Shown piece after piece: positions 16,644 to 25,511 of a stretch of 64,000 nucleotides of DNA. Both the position numbers and the translations under genes were made by a program. How positions within the stretch are numbered: the first letter of the stretch is position 1; every line of letters begins with the position of its first letter. Source of the stretch: Wenxinia marina DSM 24838 (GTDB lineage: Bacteria > Pseudomonadota > Alphaproteobacteria > Rhodobacterales > Rhodobacteraceae); the NCBI RefSeq assembly GCF_000379485.1, contig NZ_KB902276.1:1-64000 (forward strand), read 5' to 3'. Below the pieces are notes generated by a model. The model was not told the DNA's origin and did no database searches. It saw only the letters and a program-made list of their open reading frames with translations.

Positions 16644-17131
16644 AGGTCCGCCCGCTCACCCCCGCCGACGCCGTCGCCTTCCGCTATGTCCGCCTCGAGG
16701 CGCTGGAGCGGCACCCGGGCGCCTACGGCTCCACCCTCGCCGACTGGCAGGGGCTGCCGCTGTCGGCCTATGTCCGGCGCATCGAGGACGGGGTGATCTT
16801 CGGCCTCTGGACCGACCGGGGGCTGGAGGGGCTGCTGGCCTACGACCGGGACAAGGGCGGCAACGCCCGTCACCGGGCGAGCCTGCACGCGGTCTATGTC
16901 CGTGACACGTTGCGCGGGCAGGGCGCGGGCGAGGCGCTGCTCGACGCCGCGGTGGAACGGGCCACCGCCGACGGCGTCCGGCAGCTGGAGCTGACGGTGG
17001 CCGAGGACAACGACGGCGCGATCGCCTTCTACGCCCGGCACGGGTTCGAGGAATATGCGCGGCTGCCGCGGGCGCTGTACGTGGACGGCGCGTTCGTGGA
17101 CGAGATCGCGATGGTGCGGCGGCTGGACTGA
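16640..17131 (+). CDS. GNAT-family N-acetyltransferase (tandem copy)
   Basis: A 163-residue GNAT with GTG start overlapping the previous stop (GTGA). The acetyl-CoA loop is VRDTLRGQGAGEALLDAA, closer to the R/Q-x-x-G-x-G/A consensus than in its neighbour. The end, EDNDGAIAFYARHGFEEYAR ... VRRLD, parallels the preceding protein. Substrate unknown. Together the two genes form an accessory insertion in the murA-hisD block. Confidence 0.9.
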   Translation: MKVRPLTPADAVAFRYVRLEALERHPGAYGSTLADWQGLPLSAYVRRIEDGVIFGLWTDRGLEGLLAYDRDKGGNARHRASLHAVYVRDTLRGQGAGEALLDAAVERATADGVRQLELTVAEDNDGAIAFYARHGFEEYARLPRALYVDGAFVDEIAMVRRLD

Positions 17132-17154
17132 CGGGCCAGGACGCCGGACGACGC

Positions 17155-17367
17155 TCGCGCTGCGCGCATCGCCCCGCCCGCCGTCCCGGGGCGGGCGCTC
17201 CGGCCGGGAGCGGGGGCGGCGGTGGGAGGTCGGGATCGCTGCCGGGGAAGCGGTTCAGGGGCAGGTGTGCCCTGAACGCGCCTCGACCAGCGTGGTGCGA
17301 TTCGCCGGAGCGTCAAGGATTCCCGGCTGCGCCGGCGCCTGCGGCGTCCTTGACCCTCCGCCGAATC
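17155..17367 (+). repeat. Structured dispersed repeat, copy 1
   Basis: This intergenic element (between the GNAT gene and hisD, which are 318 bases apart) shares long blocks with 61047-61259: a CGCCCCGCCCGCCGTCC block; the hairpin GTTCAGGG(9-base loop)CCCTGAAC at 17253-17277; and a 21-base inverted repeat (17299-17319 with 17347-17367, 19 of 21 paired) enclosing the inner hairpin CCGGCTGCGCCGG. Spacing between blocks is almost identical in the two copies. Nothing else is seen in the gap apart from the hisD ribosome site. Confidence 0.75.
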
Positions 17368-17449
17368 GCGGCAGACGGCGTGGCGCGGGCGGGGCGCATT
17401 GCCGGGGGCCGGGGGGGCGGTTATCTCTGCCGGCCGAAGGAGCGCCGCC

Positions 17450-18763
17450 ATGCCGACATTTCTCGACACGTCCGATCCCGGGTTCGAGGCCGCCTTCGCG
17501 CGCCTCCTGACGATGAAGCGTGAGGACAGCCCGGACGTGGACGCGGCGGTGGCGGAGATCATCGCCGACGTGCGCGCCCGGGGCGACGCGGCGCTGGTCG
17601 AGCTGACGGCGCGGTTCGACCGGATGGAGCTGACGCCGGACCGGCTGCGGATTGGCGAGGCCGAGATCGACGCGGCCGCGGCCGCCGTGCCGGCGGAGGA
17701 GCGTGCGGCGCTGGAGCTCGCCGCGGAGCGGATCCGCGACTATCACGCGCGGCAGATGCCGCAGGACGCGCGCTGGACCGACGCGGCCGGGGCCGAGCTC
17801 GGCTGGCGCTGGACGGCGGTCGCGGCGGCGGGGCTCTACGTGCCGGGCGGGCTCGCCTCGTACCCGTCCTCGGTGCTGATGAACGCGGTGCCGGCCAAGG
17901 TGGCGGGGGTGGAGCGGCTCGCCGTCGCGGTGCCGACGCCGGGGGGCGCGGTCAATCCGCTGGTGCTGCTGGCCTGTCGGCTGGCGGGCGTGGACGAGGT
18001 CTGGCGGGTCGGTGGGGCGCAGGCGATCGCGGCGCTGGCCTGGGGGACGGAGACGATCCCGCCGGTGGACAAGATCACCGGTCCCGGCAACGCCTACGTC
18101 GCGGCGGCCAAGCGGCGGGTCTTCGGCAAGGTCGGGATCGACATGATCGCGGGACCGTCGGAGATCCTCGTCATCGCCGACGACAGAGCCGATCCGGACT
18201 GGATCGCGCTCGACCTGCTCAGCCAGGCCGAGCACGACGAGAGCGCGCAGGCGATCGTGATCGCGACCGACCCTGCGACGGCGCGGGCGGTGGCGGAGGC
18301 GGTGGAGCGGCACCTGCCGGGCCTCGACCGGACCGCGATTGCCGGCGCCTCGTGGCGGGACTTCGGGGCGGTGATCGTGGCGCGCGACCTCGCCGAGGCG
18401 GCGGCCCTGTCGGACCGGATCGCGCCGGAGCATCTGGAACTCTGCGTCGCCGACCCCGAGGCGCTGCTGCCCGCCATCCGGCACGCCGGGGCGATCTTCC
18501 TCGGCCACTGGACCCCCGAGGCGATCGGCGACTACGTTGGAGGCCCGAACCACGTGCTGCCGACCGCCCGGTCGGCGCGGTTCTCCAGCGGGCTGTCGGT
18601 GATGGATTTCCTCAAGCGCACGACCCTGGCGAAGATGACCCCCGCCGCGCTCGCCGCGATCGGGCCGGCGGCGGAGCGGCTCGCGGCGTCCGAAGGGCTG
18701 CAGGCGCACGGGGCGTCGGTGACGGCGCGGCTGGGGCGGCTCAACGACGGCGGCGGGCGGTGA
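17450..18763 (+). CDS. hisD: Histidinol dehydrogenase
   Basis: A 437-residue HisD, which oxidises histidinol to histidine in two NAD-dependent steps, the last in histidine biosynthesis. Landmarks are YVPGGLASYPSSVLMNAVPAK, ITGPGNAYVAAAKR, IDMIAGPSEILVIAD, LLSQAEHDESAQ (containing zinc-binding residues), and ERIAPEHLEL-type RIAPEHLELC. The ATG follows GAAGGAGCGCCGCC. An in-frame start 17 codons earlier has no ribosome site. Full length. Confidence 0.97.
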   Translation: MPTFLDTSDPGFEAAFARLLTMKREDSPDVDAAVAEIIADVRARGDAALVELTARFDRMELTPDRLRIGEAEIDAAAAAVPAEERAALELAAERIRDYHARQMPQDARWTDAAGAELGWRWTAVAAAGLYVPGGLASYPSSVLMNAVPAKVAGVERLAVAVPTPGGAVNPLVLLACRLAGVDEVWRVGGAQAIAALAWGTETIPPVDKITGPGNAYVAAAKRRVFGKVGIDMIAGPSEILVIADDRADPDWIALDLLSQAEHDESAQAIVIATDPATARAVAEAVERHLPGLDRTAIAGASWRDFGAVIVARDLAEAAALSDRIAPEHLELCVADPEALLPAIRHAGAIFLGHWTPEAIGDYVGGPNHVLPTARSARFSSGLSVMDFLKRTTLAKMTPAALAAIGPAAERLAASEGLQAHGASVTARLGRLNDGGGR

Positions 18764-18770
18764 TCCGGCC

Positions 18771-18860
18771 GCGCGCCTGCGGCGCATTCTCCCGGTCCCG
18801 GGGGGCGTTCCGCCCCTGTCCGCTGACGCGGACTCCCCCCGAGGATACTTGCGGCTCGTT
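18771..18860. repeat. GC-rich REP-like intergenic sequence
   Basis: The spacer before the UPF0262 gene contains CCCCCCGAGGATACTTGCGG and GCCTGCGGCGCATTC, which in reverse complement resemble the 52169-52219 spacer (AAATATCCCGGGGG, GAATGCGCCGCCAGGCGC). These short motifs recur in intergenic DNA of Rhodobacterales. No function is known; the match is short and partly rearranged. Confidence 0.4.
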
Positions 18861-18875
18861 GAGAGGGAGGGCCGG

Positions 18876-19352
18876 GTGAGCCGGATCGCCGCCATCCATC
18901 TCGACGATGCGAACCTGCCGCCGCCGACGCCGGAGATCGAGCAGGAGCGGCGGGTGGCGATCTTCGACCTTCTGGAGGAGAACAGGTTTCTCCTGCCCGG
19001 GCGGGACGGGCGGGCGGGGCCGGACGGGCCGTACGACCTGTCGCTGTCGATCCGCGAGCGGCGGCTGGTGGTGGAGGTGAAGACTGCAGAGGGGAATCCG
19101 GCGGCGGAGTTCCACCTGTCGCTGGGGCCGTTCCGCCAGGTGGTGAAGGACTATTTCCAGATCTGCGAGAGCTACTTCTCGGCCGTCCGCACCCTGCCGC
19201 CGAGCCAGATCGAGACCATCGACATGGCCCGGCGCGGCATCCACGACGAGGGGGCGCGGGTGCTGATCGAGCGGCTGGAGGGCAAGGCAGAGGTGGACGA
19301 CGGGACCGCGCGGCGGCTGTTCACGCTGATCTGCGTCCTGCACTGGAGATAG
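18876..19352 (+). CDS. UPF0262 family protein
   Basis: A 158-residue protein matching UPF0262 in length and sequence (EIEQERRVAIFDLLEENRF, GPYDLSLSIRERRLV, FRQVVKDYFQICESYF). It is an alphaproteobacterial family of unknown function. A GTG start is chosen because GAGAGGGAGG lies just upstream and family members begin near SRIAAIHLDD. It is followed five bases later by the phosphatase-like gene, the standard order in this group. Confidence 0.93.
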   Translation: MSRIAAIHLDDANLPPPTPEIEQERRVAIFDLLEENRFLLPGRDGRAGPDGPYDLSLSIRERRLVVEVKTAEGNPAAEFHLSLGPFRQVVKDYFQICESYFSAVRTLPPSQIETIDMARRGIHDEGARVLIERLEGKAEVDDGTARRLFTLICVLHWR

Positions 19353-19356
19353 GGCG

Positions 19357-19848
19357 GTGAACGCGTCGGGCAGGGCGGACGGGGTGCGGCCACTGCCGCA
19401 ATCCGTGCTGTTCTGCTGCGACCACAACTCGGTCCGCTCGCCGATGGCGGAAGGGATCATGAAGAAGTTCTACGGCACCGAGGCCTACATCCAGTCCGCC
19501 GGCGTGAAGAACGACCTCGAGATCGACGGCTTCTCCATCGCCGTCTGCGCCGAGATCGGGGTGGAGCTGTCGCGCCACCGCACCCGCAGCTTCGACGAGA
19601 TGGAGCAGTGGGGGGACGACCTGTCCTCCTTCGACCTCGTCGTCGCGCTGTCGCCGGCGAGCCAGCGGCGGGCGCTGGAACTGACGCGGTATTCCGCGCT
19701 GGACATCGAATACTGGCCGATCCTCGACCCGACGGGGATCGGCGAAGGGCGCGAGCAGCGGCTGGCGTCCTACCGCAAGACGCGGGACATGATCGTGGAT
19801 CGCCTGACCGAGAGGTTCGGGCCGCCGACGGAGGGCAGGGATGACTGA
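19357..19848 (+). CDS. Low-molecular-weight phosphatase-like protein
   Basis: A 163-residue protein of the LMW-PTP/arsenate reductase superfamily. The phosphate-loop C-x5-R is in SVLFCCDHNSVRSPMAEG near the N-terminus, and the general acid Asp lies in WPILDPTG. The natural substrate is uncertain (phosphotyrosine, arsenate or another oxyanion). A GTG start follows the UPF0262 stop by four bases. Its 3' end overlaps the next gene by 8 bases. Confidence 0.88.
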   Translation: MNASGRADGVRPLPQSVLFCCDHNSVRSPMAEGIMKKFYGTEAYIQSAGVKNDLEIDGFSIAVCAEIGVELSRHRTRSFDEMEQWGDDLSSFDLVVALSPASQRRALELTRYSALDIEYWPILDPTGIGEGREQRLASYRKTRDMIVDRLTERFGPPTEGRDD

Positions 19849-20242
19849 CGCGAGGGATGTGCTGGGGCGCTACTTCGAGGCGTTCAACGCAAAGGATACG
19901 AACGCCATGCTGGACTGCCTCACCGAGGACGTGGCGCACCACGTGAACGAGGGGCAGGTGCGGACCGGGCGCGACGCCTTCGCCGCGTTCTGCGAGCACA
20001 TGGCGCGCTGCTACGACGAACGGCTGACCGAGCTGGTCCTGTTCGCGAGCGGGGACGGCACGCGGGGGGCGGCCGAGTTCATGGTGAATGGGACCTACCT
20101 GCAGACCGACCCCGGCCTGCCAGAGGCGCGGGGGCAGGGCTACCGCCTGCCGGGCGGATCGTTCTTCGCGCTGCGGGACGGGCGGATCGCACGGGTGACG
20201 ACCTACTACAACCTCGCCGACTGGACGCGGCAGGTCTCTTGA
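19841..20242 (+). CDS. NTF2-like/SnoaL (ketosteroid isomerase-related) protein
   Basis: A 133-residue alpha+beta cone protein with an N-terminal helix RDVLGRYFEAFNAKDTNAML and beta strands ending ALRDGRIARVTTYYNL, characteristic of ketosteroid isomerase-related SnoaL-like proteins. The fold accommodates many activities; no substrate can be assigned. It is coupled to the phosphatase-like gene upstream and the GNAT gene downstream. Confidence 0.85.
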   Translation: MTDARDVLGRYFEAFNAKDTNAMLDCLTEDVAHHVNEGQVRTGRDAFAAFCEHMARCYDERLTELVLFASGDGTRGAAEFMVNGTYLQTDPGLPEARGQGYRLPGGSFFALRDGRIARVTTYYNLADWTRQVS

Positions 20243-20826
20243 CGCTGCGCGTCGAGACGCTGACCGGGCCGGGGCTGGAGGCGGCGCTGGACGACGTGGC
20301 GCGGCTGAGGATCGCGGTGTTCCGCGACTGGCCCTACCTCTACGACGGCGACCCGGGGTACGAGCGGCGCTACCTCGCCGCCTACCGGGACAGCCCGGGC
20401 GCGGTCGTCGCCGGGGCGTTCGACGGGGACCGCCTGGTCGGCGCGGCGACGGGCACGCCGATGGAGGACCACGCGGCGGAGTTCGGCGCCGCGCTCGCCG
20501 CGACCGGGATCCCGCTGACGGACATCTTCTACTGTGCCGAGAGCGTGCTGCTGCCGGACTATCGGGGGCAGGGCGCCGGACACGCCTTCTTCGACGCGCG
20601 CGAGGCTCATGCGCGGGCGCTGGGGCGGCGCTGGGCCGCCTTCTGCGCGGTGGTCCGGCCGGAGGATCATCCGGCGCGCCCGGCCGGGTACCGTCCGCTC
20701 GATGGGTTCTGGCGTCGGCGGGGCTATGCGCCGATAGAGGGTGCGATCGCGGGGTATCGCTGGCGCGACCTCGGCGCGCCGGGAGAGACGGCGAAGCGGA
20801 TGCAGTTCTGGATGAGGGAGCTCTGA
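20239..20826 (+). CDS. GNAT-family acetyltransferase
   Basis: A 195-residue GNAT. A TTG start overlapping the upstream stop (TTGA) is used because no ATG or GTG fits the conserved beginning. The acetyl-CoA loop is VLLPDYRGQGAGHAFFDAREA, with YRGQGAG the P-loop. Cys532-like residues are absent and the substrate is unknown. The gene sits between the NTF2-like gene and the nitrilase. Confidence 0.87.
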   Translation: MTLRVETLTGPGLEAALDDVARLRIAVFRDWPYLYDGDPGYERRYLAAYRDSPGAVVAGAFDGDRLVGAATGTPMEDHAAEFGAALAATGIPLTDIFYCAESVLLPDYRGQGAGHAFFDAREAHARALGRRWAAFCAVVRPEDHPARPAGYRPLDGFWRRRGYAPIEGAIAGYRWRDLGAPGETAKRMQFWMREL

Positions 20827-20828
20827 CC

Positions 20829-21695
20829 ATGCGGATCGCGGCCACGGCCTACCATTGCGAGCGACTGTCCGGCTGGGTGGCGCACGAGACGAAGATGGAC
20901 GATCTGCTGCGGGCTGCAGCGGCGGACCTCGTCGTGCTGCCGGAATACGCGGCGATGGAGGCGGCGCTGATGGCGGGGCCGGCGACGCTGTCCGAGATCG
21001 GGTGGCGCGACCTCGCGGCCGAGCGGGCCGGGGCGTGGGTGGACCAGGCGGTACATGTGGCCGCCTTGCACGGCTGCTGGCTGCTGGCCGGGTCTGGGCC
21101 CGTGGAGACGGACCGGGGCGTCGTGAACCGGGCGTGGCTGGTGGGACCCGAAGGGCAGGTGGCGCATCAGGACAAGCTGATCCTCACCCCCTACGAGCGC
21201 GAGGTGATGGACATGGTGCCGGGCGAGGATCTGCGCCTGTTCGAGACGCCGCTCGGCCGTGTCGGCGTGCTGATCTGCTACGACTCGGAATTTCCGCTGC
21301 TGGCGCGGGCGCTGGTGGAGGCGGGAGCGGACGCGATCCTGGTGCCGTCCTGCACCGACCTGCCCCAGGGCCAGACGCGGGTCCGCGTCTCGGCACGGGC
21401 GCGGGCGGTGGAGGGGCAGTGCCTCGTCGTGCAGTCGCCGCTGGTGGGCCGGGTGGAGGGGTGCGAGTTGCTGGAGGTCTCGACCGGCCGGGCAGCCCTT
21501 TTCGTGCCGCCCGACCTCGGTCAGCCCGCCGACGGGATCCTCGCGCAGGGAAAGACCGACGTGCCCGGCGCGGTGGTGGCCGAGGTGGACCTTGCCGCCA
21601 TCGCGCGGGTCAGGACCGAGGGGCAGGTCGGCAACGCCGCTCACTGGCCGGAGCAGGCGCGCATCCTGCGCGTCGAGCGGGTCGTTCCCGGCTGA
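20829..21695 (+). CDS. Carbon-nitrogen hydrolase (nitrilase superfamily)
   Basis: A 288-residue amidase/nitrilase-fold enzyme with the full catalytic triad: E39 (VVLPEYAAM), K116 (HQDKLILTPYE) and C150 (VGVLICYDSEFP). These enzymes hydrolyse C-N bonds of amides or N-carbamoyl compounds in the cytoplasm. Length and motifs fit the amidase branches; the substrate is not predictable. The start is two bases after the GNAT stop, so LMW phosphatase - NTF2 - GNAT - nitrilase form one transcription unit ahead of the convergent PRC-barrel gene. Confidence 0.9.
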   Translation: MRIAATAYHCERLSGWVAHETKMDDLLRAAAADLVVLPEYAAMEAALMAGPATLSEIGWRDLAAERAGAWVDQAVHVAALHGCWLLAGSGPVETDRGVVNRAWLVGPEGQVAHQDKLILTPYEREVMDMVPGEDLRLFETPLGRVGVLICYDSEFPLLARALVEAGADAILVPSCTDLPQGQTRVRVSARARAVEGQCLVVQSPLVGRVEGCELLEVSTGRAALFVPPDLGQPADGILAQGKTDVPGAVVAEVDLAAIARVRTEGQVGNAAHWPEQARILRVERVVPG

Positions 21696-21707
21696 CCCAT
21701 GCAAGAA

Positions 21708-21729
21708 GGGGCCGCCCGAAGGCGGCCCC
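21708..21729 (-). terminator. Terminator of the PRC-barrel gene
   Basis: A 9-bp perfect stem (GGGGCCGCC/GGCGGCCCC) with a TTCG loop on the minus strand, followed there by TTCTT. It lies in the 60-base gap between two convergent genes, so it may also stop the nitrilase operon. Confidence 0.75.
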
Positions 21730-21755
21730 GAAGTCTCGGAGAGAAAGCGGGCCGG

Positions 21756-23438
21756 TCAGCCGGCCTCTTGCATGTTCTCCAGCTCGTCTTCCGTGTAGTC
21801 GACGTAGATCCGGATGTCCGAACCGTCGTCCGACTGCAGGATCGTCAGCTCTTCGAACGGCAGGGCGACGTCCTTCTCGCCGATGCCGAGGAAGCCGCCG
21901 ACCTCGACGATGATCGCCTCGATGGCACCGTCCTGCGACAGGGTGATGTCGCCGATGTCGCCGATCCGCTCGTCGTTCACGCCGAAGATGCCGCGGTCGA
22001 GAAGGGTGTCGGCCTGGATGGTCGAGAAGTCGGCCTGCATGTAGCCCTCGCGCTCGACCATCGGGCCACCGGGGGCCGCGGAGCCGGTCGCTTCGGCCGT
22101 TTCCTGACCGGCCTCTTCGGCCATCAGCTCGGCCTCGTCACCGGCCTCGGCGACTTCCTGACCAGCGTCTTCGGCCATGGCTTCGGCTTCGTCACCGGCT
22201 TCGGCGACTTCCTGGCCGGCCTCTTCGGTCGCCTGCTCCACGTCCTGCGCGGCGGCGTCGGCGACCTGCTCGGCCTCGTCCGCAGCCTGGTCGGCCTCGG
22301 TCGCGGCCGCGTCGGCAGCGGCGACGGCCTCGTCGGTGGCGTCACCTTCCTGCATGTCCTCGTCCGACATGTCCGAGGCCATCTGGGTCTCGTCACCCTC
22401 TTCCGTCGCCTGCGCGTCGCCGGCGGCGGCCTGCTGGAAGGTCACGGTGGCGTCGCCCGACTGGACGTACTCCACGCTCGGCTCGCCGCTGGAGGCGAAC
22501 TGGACGTTCGGCTCGGCGCTCTCGACACGCACGCTCGGCTGCTGCCGCTCGATGCTGACGTTCGCCTGCTGGTCGTCGGCGTCCAGGTAGTTCACGACCG
22601 GCTCGTTCTCGGTCTGGGTGACGTTGGCGTCGGCGACCTCGCGGGCCTCGTCCGACGCTTCACCCATCTGGTAGCTCTCGCCGGTGGTGCGGTTGGCGAC
22701 GTCGAAGCCGCCTTCCTCGCCGTCCTCGACCGCCTGAAGCTCCAGATCGACGCGCGGCTGGGCCTGCGTCACCGTGATCGTCGGCGGCGCCTGGCGGACG
22801 TCCACCTGCGGCCGGACGTTCGCGACGTCGACGCTGGGGTCGGGCATCGTGATGATGATCTCGGGCGCGGGCTGCTCGATCCGGATGGTCGGCTGCGGCA
22901 TGTCGACGGTGATGTTCGCCGCCGCCTGCCGGACCACGATCTCGGCCTGGTTCTCGCGCACGGTCACCTCGGGGGAGGCCGCGCTCACGTCCACTTCGGC
23001 GTTGCCGCCCTGGACGTCGACGTTCGGCGGCGTCTGCTCGAGGTAGACGGTGCCGGCGATGGTGGCCTGGTCCTGCAGCGTGACGGTCGCCGTCTCGCTG
23101 TCGACCGCGGTCGCCTCGGCCATGTCGGTCTCTTCGCCGGTCGTCTCGACCTCGAGCTCGGCGTCGGCCGACTGGGTCTCGGTCGTGGTGGTCTCGGCGT
23201 CGGTCTGGGTGCCCTGCTCCAGCTGCGCGAAGTAGATCTCGCACTGCTCGACGTTGCCGTCGTCAACGGCCGCCTCGACGTCCTCGACGTTGAGCTCGAT
23301 GCCCTCGAGGCGCCCCTCTTCGATGGCCTGGGCGAGCTGGTTGCAGACTTCGCTCTCGCTGTCCTGCGCGAAGGCGACACCGGCCATCGGCACGGTGAGG
23401 GCCGTGGACACCAGCAAATTGCGGATGGTAACGTTCAT
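21756..23438 (-). CDS. Very acidic exported protein with C-terminal PRC-barrel domain
   Basis: A 560-residue protein with a signal peptide (LLVSTALTVPMAGVAFAQ). A mature N-terminal region is followed at ~140-250 by about seven beta-type repeats of roughly 12 residues (PTIRIEQP, EIIITMPDP, QVDVRQAP, RVDLELQ), then at ~345-465 by an Ala/Glu/Asp-rich helical stretch with tandem AGQEVAEAGDEAEAMAEDAG-type repeats. Residues ~470-555 form a PRC-barrel (RGIFGVNDERIGDIGDI). Almost no Lys/Arg occurs, so the protein is extremely acidic. A GGGAGA site precedes the ATG. PRC-barrels bind RNA, proteins or quinones in other settings; this exported version is of unknown role, perhaps an envelope or osmotic-stress protein (inference). 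Confidence 0.8.
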   Translation of the reverse strand: MNVTIRNLLVSTALTVPMAGVAFAQDSESEVCNQLAQAIEEGRLEGIELNVEDVEAAVDDGNVEQCEIYFAQLEQGTQTDAETTTTETQSADAELEVETTGEETDMAEATAVDSETATVTLQDQATIAGTVYLEQTPPNVDVQGGNAEVDVSAASPEVTVRENQAEIVVRQAAANITVDMPQPTIRIEQPAPEIIITMPDPSVDVANVRPQVDVRQAPPTITVTQAQPRVDLELQAVEDGEEGGFDVANRTTGESYQMGEASDEAREVADANVTQTENEPVVNYLDADDQQANVSIERQQPSVRVESAEPNVQFASSGEPSVEYVQSGDATVTFQQAAAGDAQATEEGDETQMASDMSDEDMQEGDATDEAVAAADAAATEADQAADEAEQVADAAAQDVEQATEEAGQEVAEAGDEAEAMAEDAGQEVAEAGDEAELMAEEAGQETAEATGSAAPGGPMVEREGYMQADFSTIQADTLLDRGIFGVNDERIGDIGDITLSQDGAIEAIIVEVGGFLGIGEKDVALPFEELTILQSDDGSDIRIYVDYTEDELENMQEAG

Positions 23439-23656
23439 TTCAGACGTCTCCCTGAAAGTTGAGTAGGCTGACACTTGCCCAACGACAGGGACGCAGCAGC
23501 GTTCCCAGATATTTCGCGGAACATGCTGCGGCACGGCCGGTCCCCTGCCTCGGCACGGGGCCGGCCGTCGTTTACATGCTTGAAATCGGGACCGGACGGG
23601 GCCATATGCCGTCCCCATCCGCAGATCGTGCGGAACTGGATCATTCTGGAGATCAC

Positions 23657-23875
23657 ATGGCCAAGGAAGAACTGCTCGAATTTCCCGGCGTCGTGAAGGA
23701 GCTCCTGCCGAACGCGACATTCCGGGTCGAGCTGGAGAACGGCCACGAGATCATCGCGCACACGGCGGGCAAACTTCGCAAGAACCGCATCCGCGTGCTC
23801 GCGGGCGACAGGGTGCAGGTCGAGATGACGCCCTACGATCTGACCAAGGGTCGGATCAACTACCGCTTCAGGTGA
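23657..23875 (+). CDS. infA: Translation initiation factor IF-1
   Basis: A 72-residue S1/OB-fold protein, full length for IF-1, with the conserved [19 protein letters not shown] start, [19 protein letters not shown] and a terminal GRINYRFR. It binds the ribosomal A site during initiation. The ATG is preceded by CTGGAGATCAC. Its stop overlaps the maf GTG (GTGA). Confidence 0.98.
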   Translation: MAKEELLEFPGVVKELLPNATFRVELENGHEIIAHTAGKLRKNRIRVLAGDRVQVEMTPYDLTKGRINYRFR

Positions 23876-24483
23876 CACCGGCTTCGGCCGGAGTCCCGCG
23901 CCTCGTCCTCGGCTCGGCCAGTCCGCGCCGGCGAGAGTTGCTGGCGCAGCTGGGCGTGGTGCCGGACGAGGTGCGCCCCCCCGACATCGACGAGACGCCC
24001 GGCGCCGGAGAGGTGCCGCGGGACTACGTCCGCCGCATCGCGCGCGAGAAATCGGCGGCCGTGGTGGCGGGCGAGGGCGACATCGTCCTGTGCGCCGACA
24101 CCACCGTGGCGCTCGGCCGCCGCATCCTCGGCAAGCCGGCGGACCAGGGCGAGGCGCGGACCTTCCTGTCGGCGCTCTCCGGTCGCCGCCACCGCGTCAT
24201 CACCGCCGTCGCCGTGCGCCGCGGGGAGCGCGTCTGGGAGCGTGCGGTCGAGACCCGCGTGCAGATGAAGCGACTGTCGGAGGCCGAGATCGCCGGCTAC
24301 CTCGCCACCGGCGACTGGCAGGGCAAGGCCGGAGCCTACGGCATCCAGGGTCCTGCCGGCGCGCTGATCCCGTGGATATCGGGCTCGTTCACCGCCGTCG
24401 TCGGGCTTCCGCTGGCCGAGACGGCGCACCTGCTGACCGCCGCGGGCTACCTTCTCTGGAGCCCGGAGAGGAGAGAGCCATGA
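23872..24483 (+). CDS. maf: Maf-family nucleotide pyrophosphatase
   Basis: A 203-residue Maf protein with the signature [36 protein letters not shown] and [14 protein letters not shown]. Maf proteins hydrolyse dTTP, UTP or modified nucleotides to monophosphates, a house-cleaning role. The GTG start overlaps the infA stop. It lies in the conserved infA-maf-RNase-yacG block. Confidence 0.95.
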   Translation: MTPASAGVPRLVLGSASPRRRELLAQLGVVPDEVRPPDIDETPGAGEVPRDYVRRIAREKSAAVVAGEGDIVLCADTTVALGRRILGKPADQGEARTFLSALSGRRHRVITAVAVRRGERVWERAVETRVQMKRLSEAEIAGYLATGDWQGKAGAYGIQGPAGALIPWISGSFTAVVGLPLAETAHLLTAAGYLLWSPERREP

Positions 24484-25511
24484 AGGGCCGCCGCATCGTC
24501 CTCGACCACGTCGCCGGCCGCGAGGCCGCCGCGCTGATGGTCGACGGCCAGCTCGACGACCTGCTGGTCGACGACGACGCCGCGCCGCGCGTCGGCGCGA
24601 TCTTCCGTGGCATCTGCGACCGGCCGGTGAAGGGGCAGGGGGGCATGTTCCTGCGCCTGCCCGGCGGCGACAGCGCCTATCTCCGCGGCGCCAAGGGCCT
24701 GTCGCCGGGCCAGCCGCTGCTCGTGCAGGTCACCGGCATCGCCGAGCCCGGCAAGGCCGTGCCGGTCACCCAGCGCCTCCTGTTCAAGAGCCGCTACGCC
24801 ATCGTCACCCCCGGCGCCCCCGGCATCAACGTCAGCCGCCGCATCGCGGACGACGACGCCCGCGACCGGCTCCACGGCCTCGGCCACGAGGGGATGGACG
24901 GCTCGGACATGGGCCTGATCCTGCGCTCCGCCGCGGAAGCTGCCGAGGCGGGGGAGGTCGCCGAGGACATCGCCGCCATGCGCGCCCTCGCCGAGGCGGT
25001 GGAGGGCGACGCGGACGGTCGCGAGCCCGAGGCGCTGACCGAGGGCGACGCGCCGCACGCGCTGGCCTGGCGCGAGTGGGACGCAGGCGACGTGGTGACC
25101 GAGCCCGGCGGCTTCGCCCGCGAGGGCGTGCTGGACGAGCTGGATCGCCTGGGCGGCGGCGAGGTGGCGCTGGGCGAGGGGTCGATGGTGGTCGAGGCGA
25201 CCCGCGCCCTCGTCGCGGTGGACGTGAACACCGGCGCCGACGGCTCGCCCGCCGCCGCGCTGAAGGTGAACCTCGCCGCTGCCCGGATGCTGCCGCGGGC
25301 GCTGCGCCTGCGCGGCCTCGGCGGGCAGGTGGTCGTGGACTTCGCGCCGGTGTCCAAGGCGCACCGCAAGCAGGTGGAGCAATCCCTGCGGGCCTCGTTC
25401 CGCAACGACCCGATCGAGACGTCCCTCGTCGGCTGGACCGCGATGGGACTCTTCGAGCTGAGCCGCAAGCGCGAGCGCCCGGCGCTCGCCCCGATCCTGG
25501 AGGCGCTCTGA
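24480..25511 (+). CDS. Ribonuclease E/G-like protein
   Basis: A 343-residue member of the RNase E/G family, coupled to maf by ATGA. A reduced S1-like N-terminal region (~1-115) precedes a catalytic DNase I-like region containing VAVDVNTGA and [11 protein letters not shown], whose aspartates match the Mg-binding acids of RNase E (D303/D346). It lacks the zinc-link cysteines and the long scaffold of RNase E, so it is short even for RNase G (~490). This short form, placed between maf and yacG, is usual in the group. A role in rRNA/mRNA processing is inferred. Confidence 0.85.
   Translation: MKGRRIVLDHVAGREAAALMVDGQLDDLLVDDDAAPRVGAIFRGICDRPVKGQGGMFLRLPGGDSAYLRGAKGLSPGQPLLVQVTGIAEPGKAVPVTQRLLFKSRYAIVTPGAPGINVSRRIADDDARDRLHGLGHEGMDGSDMGLILRSAAEAAEAGEVAEDIAAMRALAEAVEGDADGREPEALTEGDAPHALAWREWDAGDVVTEPGGFAREGVLDELDRLGGGEVALGEGSMVVEATRALVAVDVNTGADGSPAAALKVNLAAARMLPRALRLRGLGGQVVVDFAPVSKAHRKQVEQSLRASFRNDPIETSLVGWTAMGLFELSRKRERPALAPILEAL

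Noticed and set aside
22100-22360. Tandem DNA repeats suggestive of CRISPR or a minisatellite
   Set aside because: The periodicity comes from coding repeats (AGQEVAEAGDEAE) of the acidic PRC-barrel protein; no spacers or cas genes.
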